From Anaerolineaceae bacterium (GTDB taxonomy: Bacteria; Chloroflexota; Anaerolineae; Anaerolineales; Anaerolineaceae): DNA of 33,631 nucleotides. The stretch covers positions 1-33,631 of the forward strand of contig PABH01000021.1 of the NCBI GenBank assembly GCA_002702705.1, written 5' to 3'. Made by a program: the position numbers and the translations under genes. The notes beneath the pieces are model-generated. The model worked only from the letters and a program-made list of their open reading frames with translations. It had not been told where the DNA came from and ran no database searches. Of this stretch, positions 33,072 to 33,631 are shown piece after piece; position 1 is the stretch's first letter, and every line of letters starts with the position of its first letter.

Positions 33072-33631
33072 TTACCCAAATATTACCCATCTTAGAAAGA
33101 TTTTATCAGCATTATGTTAACAAATGATTAAGCACCAGTTAACAATATGTTATTTTTAAGCAGCAATTTGTTAATACAACTGCTTTTCTCTAATTTTCAC
33201 CCTTAATATTATTTTATCATACAAGATAAGCTTGACTGGTAATAACCCACAAATAAGAAAGATATAACAAACTCTGCACAAATATTCCTCCACGCCTCCA
33301 AGAATTTCGAGGTCGAGTAAGCTCTCAAAACCGAGCACACCCCTCCGGGAGGTAAAATTTCAAGACAGACAAATTATCAATCTGCGCTCCCGGAGGTTGA
33401 ATCCATAACCGAGATTTTTGCCCTTAAAAGAGCAAATCATTTCCGGCTTACTTCGATCTGGGATAGCTTTTACGCCTTCCGTATTGTTATACATGATGCA
33501 TAGAGAAAATTGGGGGTCAAAAAACTTTTTTCAGTGCTACTTTTCAAAGATACTGTTGGTAAACTAAAATTGGCAATGAAGTATAACCCCAATGGACAAA
33601 ACCAAACCCATGCTCCGAATGGGTCTAAAAG
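33072..33631. other. Gene-free right end of the window
   Basis: I see no supported gene. TTAACAAAT (33117-33125) and ATTTGTTAA (33166-33174) form an inverted repeat with another GTTAACA (33138-33144) inside. Then comes AT-rich sequence, the second GC-rich hairpin repeat at 33341-33396, and more AT-rich sequence. An ATG at 33592 opens a frame of 13 codons to the window edge without a good ribosome site; it could be the start of a gene beyond the window. Confidence 0.5.
33341..33396. repeat. GC-rich hairpin repeat, copy 2
   Basis: CCTCCGGGAGG (33342-33352) faces CTCCCGGAGG (33387-33396) at almost the same distance as in copy 1 (46 versus 47 bases between the same points of the arms). The loops differ in sequence, so the arms are the conserved part. 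The two copies bracket the serpin and phosphoribosyltransferase genes. Confidence 0.7.

Noticed and set aside
33592-33631. Start of a gene at the right edge
   Set aside because: An ATG opens only 13 codons before the window ends, without a convincing ribosome site. It cannot be judged.
1-33631. CRISPR array, tRNA or rRNA genes, prophage
   Set aside because: I found no regularly spaced direct repeats, no tRNA cloverleaf-like GGTTCGAATCC arms and no phage structural genes.

Overview
The window looks like chromosomal DNA of a Gram-negative-type or monoderm environmental bacterium with moderate GC content. The gene set (LiaF-like 'GSGS' membrane protein, GH114 lipoprotein, response regulator fused to a transposase-like domain, tandem lipoprotein serpins, many Thr/Ser-rich lipoproteins or membrane anchors) is most like Anaerolineae (Chloroflexota). 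No rRNA or tRNA gene is present, so that assignment is inference only. There is no CRISPR array and no prophage. One insertion sequence enters at the left edge.

Layout. 1-475: 5' end of an ISAs1-family transposase next to the C-terminal stub of a VOC/glyoxalase gene. 0.5-2.2 kb: cyclophilin and a LiaF-like membrane protein, each followed by a hairpin terminator. 2.4-6.5 kb: membrane diguanylate cyclase, pyrophosphatase-like protein, GH114 polygalactosaminidase-type lipoprotein and a GNAT acetyltransferase. 6.5-7.5 kb: a small membrane protein and a CBS-pair protein. 7.6-12.6 kb (minus): a four-gene sugar-acid operon uxaC / SDR fructuronate reductase / LarA-family nickel epimerase / 6-phosphogluconate dehydrogenase, facing a divergent LacI regulator (12.75-13.77 kb). 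A perfect 30-bp palindrome forms the operator and contains both -10 boxes. 14.0-16.9 kb: urocanate hydratase followed by two paralogous membrane-anchored proteins. 17.0-24.3 kb (minus): three-gene cluster of a receiver/roadblock/Y1-transposase-like fusion, polA and a large TPR protein. 24.5-28.0 kb: wecC, wecB and a GT4 glycosyltransferase for a ManNAcA-containing surface glycan. 28.6-29.1 kb: flavin-type split-barrel protein. 29.5-32.3 kb (minus): two tandem lipoprotein serpins, the second apparently frameshifted, flanked on both sides by the same GC-rich hairpin element. 32.3-32.9 kb (minus): a phosphoribosyltransferase with a structured leader and terminator-like hairpin upstream. The last 750 bases hold no gene.

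The most interesting system is the sugar-acid operon. Gene order follows a chemically complete route: glucuronate to fructuronate (UxaC), to mannonate (SDR), to gluconate (LarA-type 2-epimerase), then after phosphorylation by a kinase not seen here, 6-phosphogluconate to ribulose-5-phosphate (Gnd). This would bypass mannonate dehydratase and the KDG/Entner-Doudoroff branch. The LarA homologue keeps every nickel-pincer residue at the spacing of characterised LarA, and the Gnd has an acidic residue where NADP-dependent enzymes have Asn-Arg-Ser, which suggests catabolic NAD use. The second notable gene is the response-regulator/transposase-like fusion upstream of polA.
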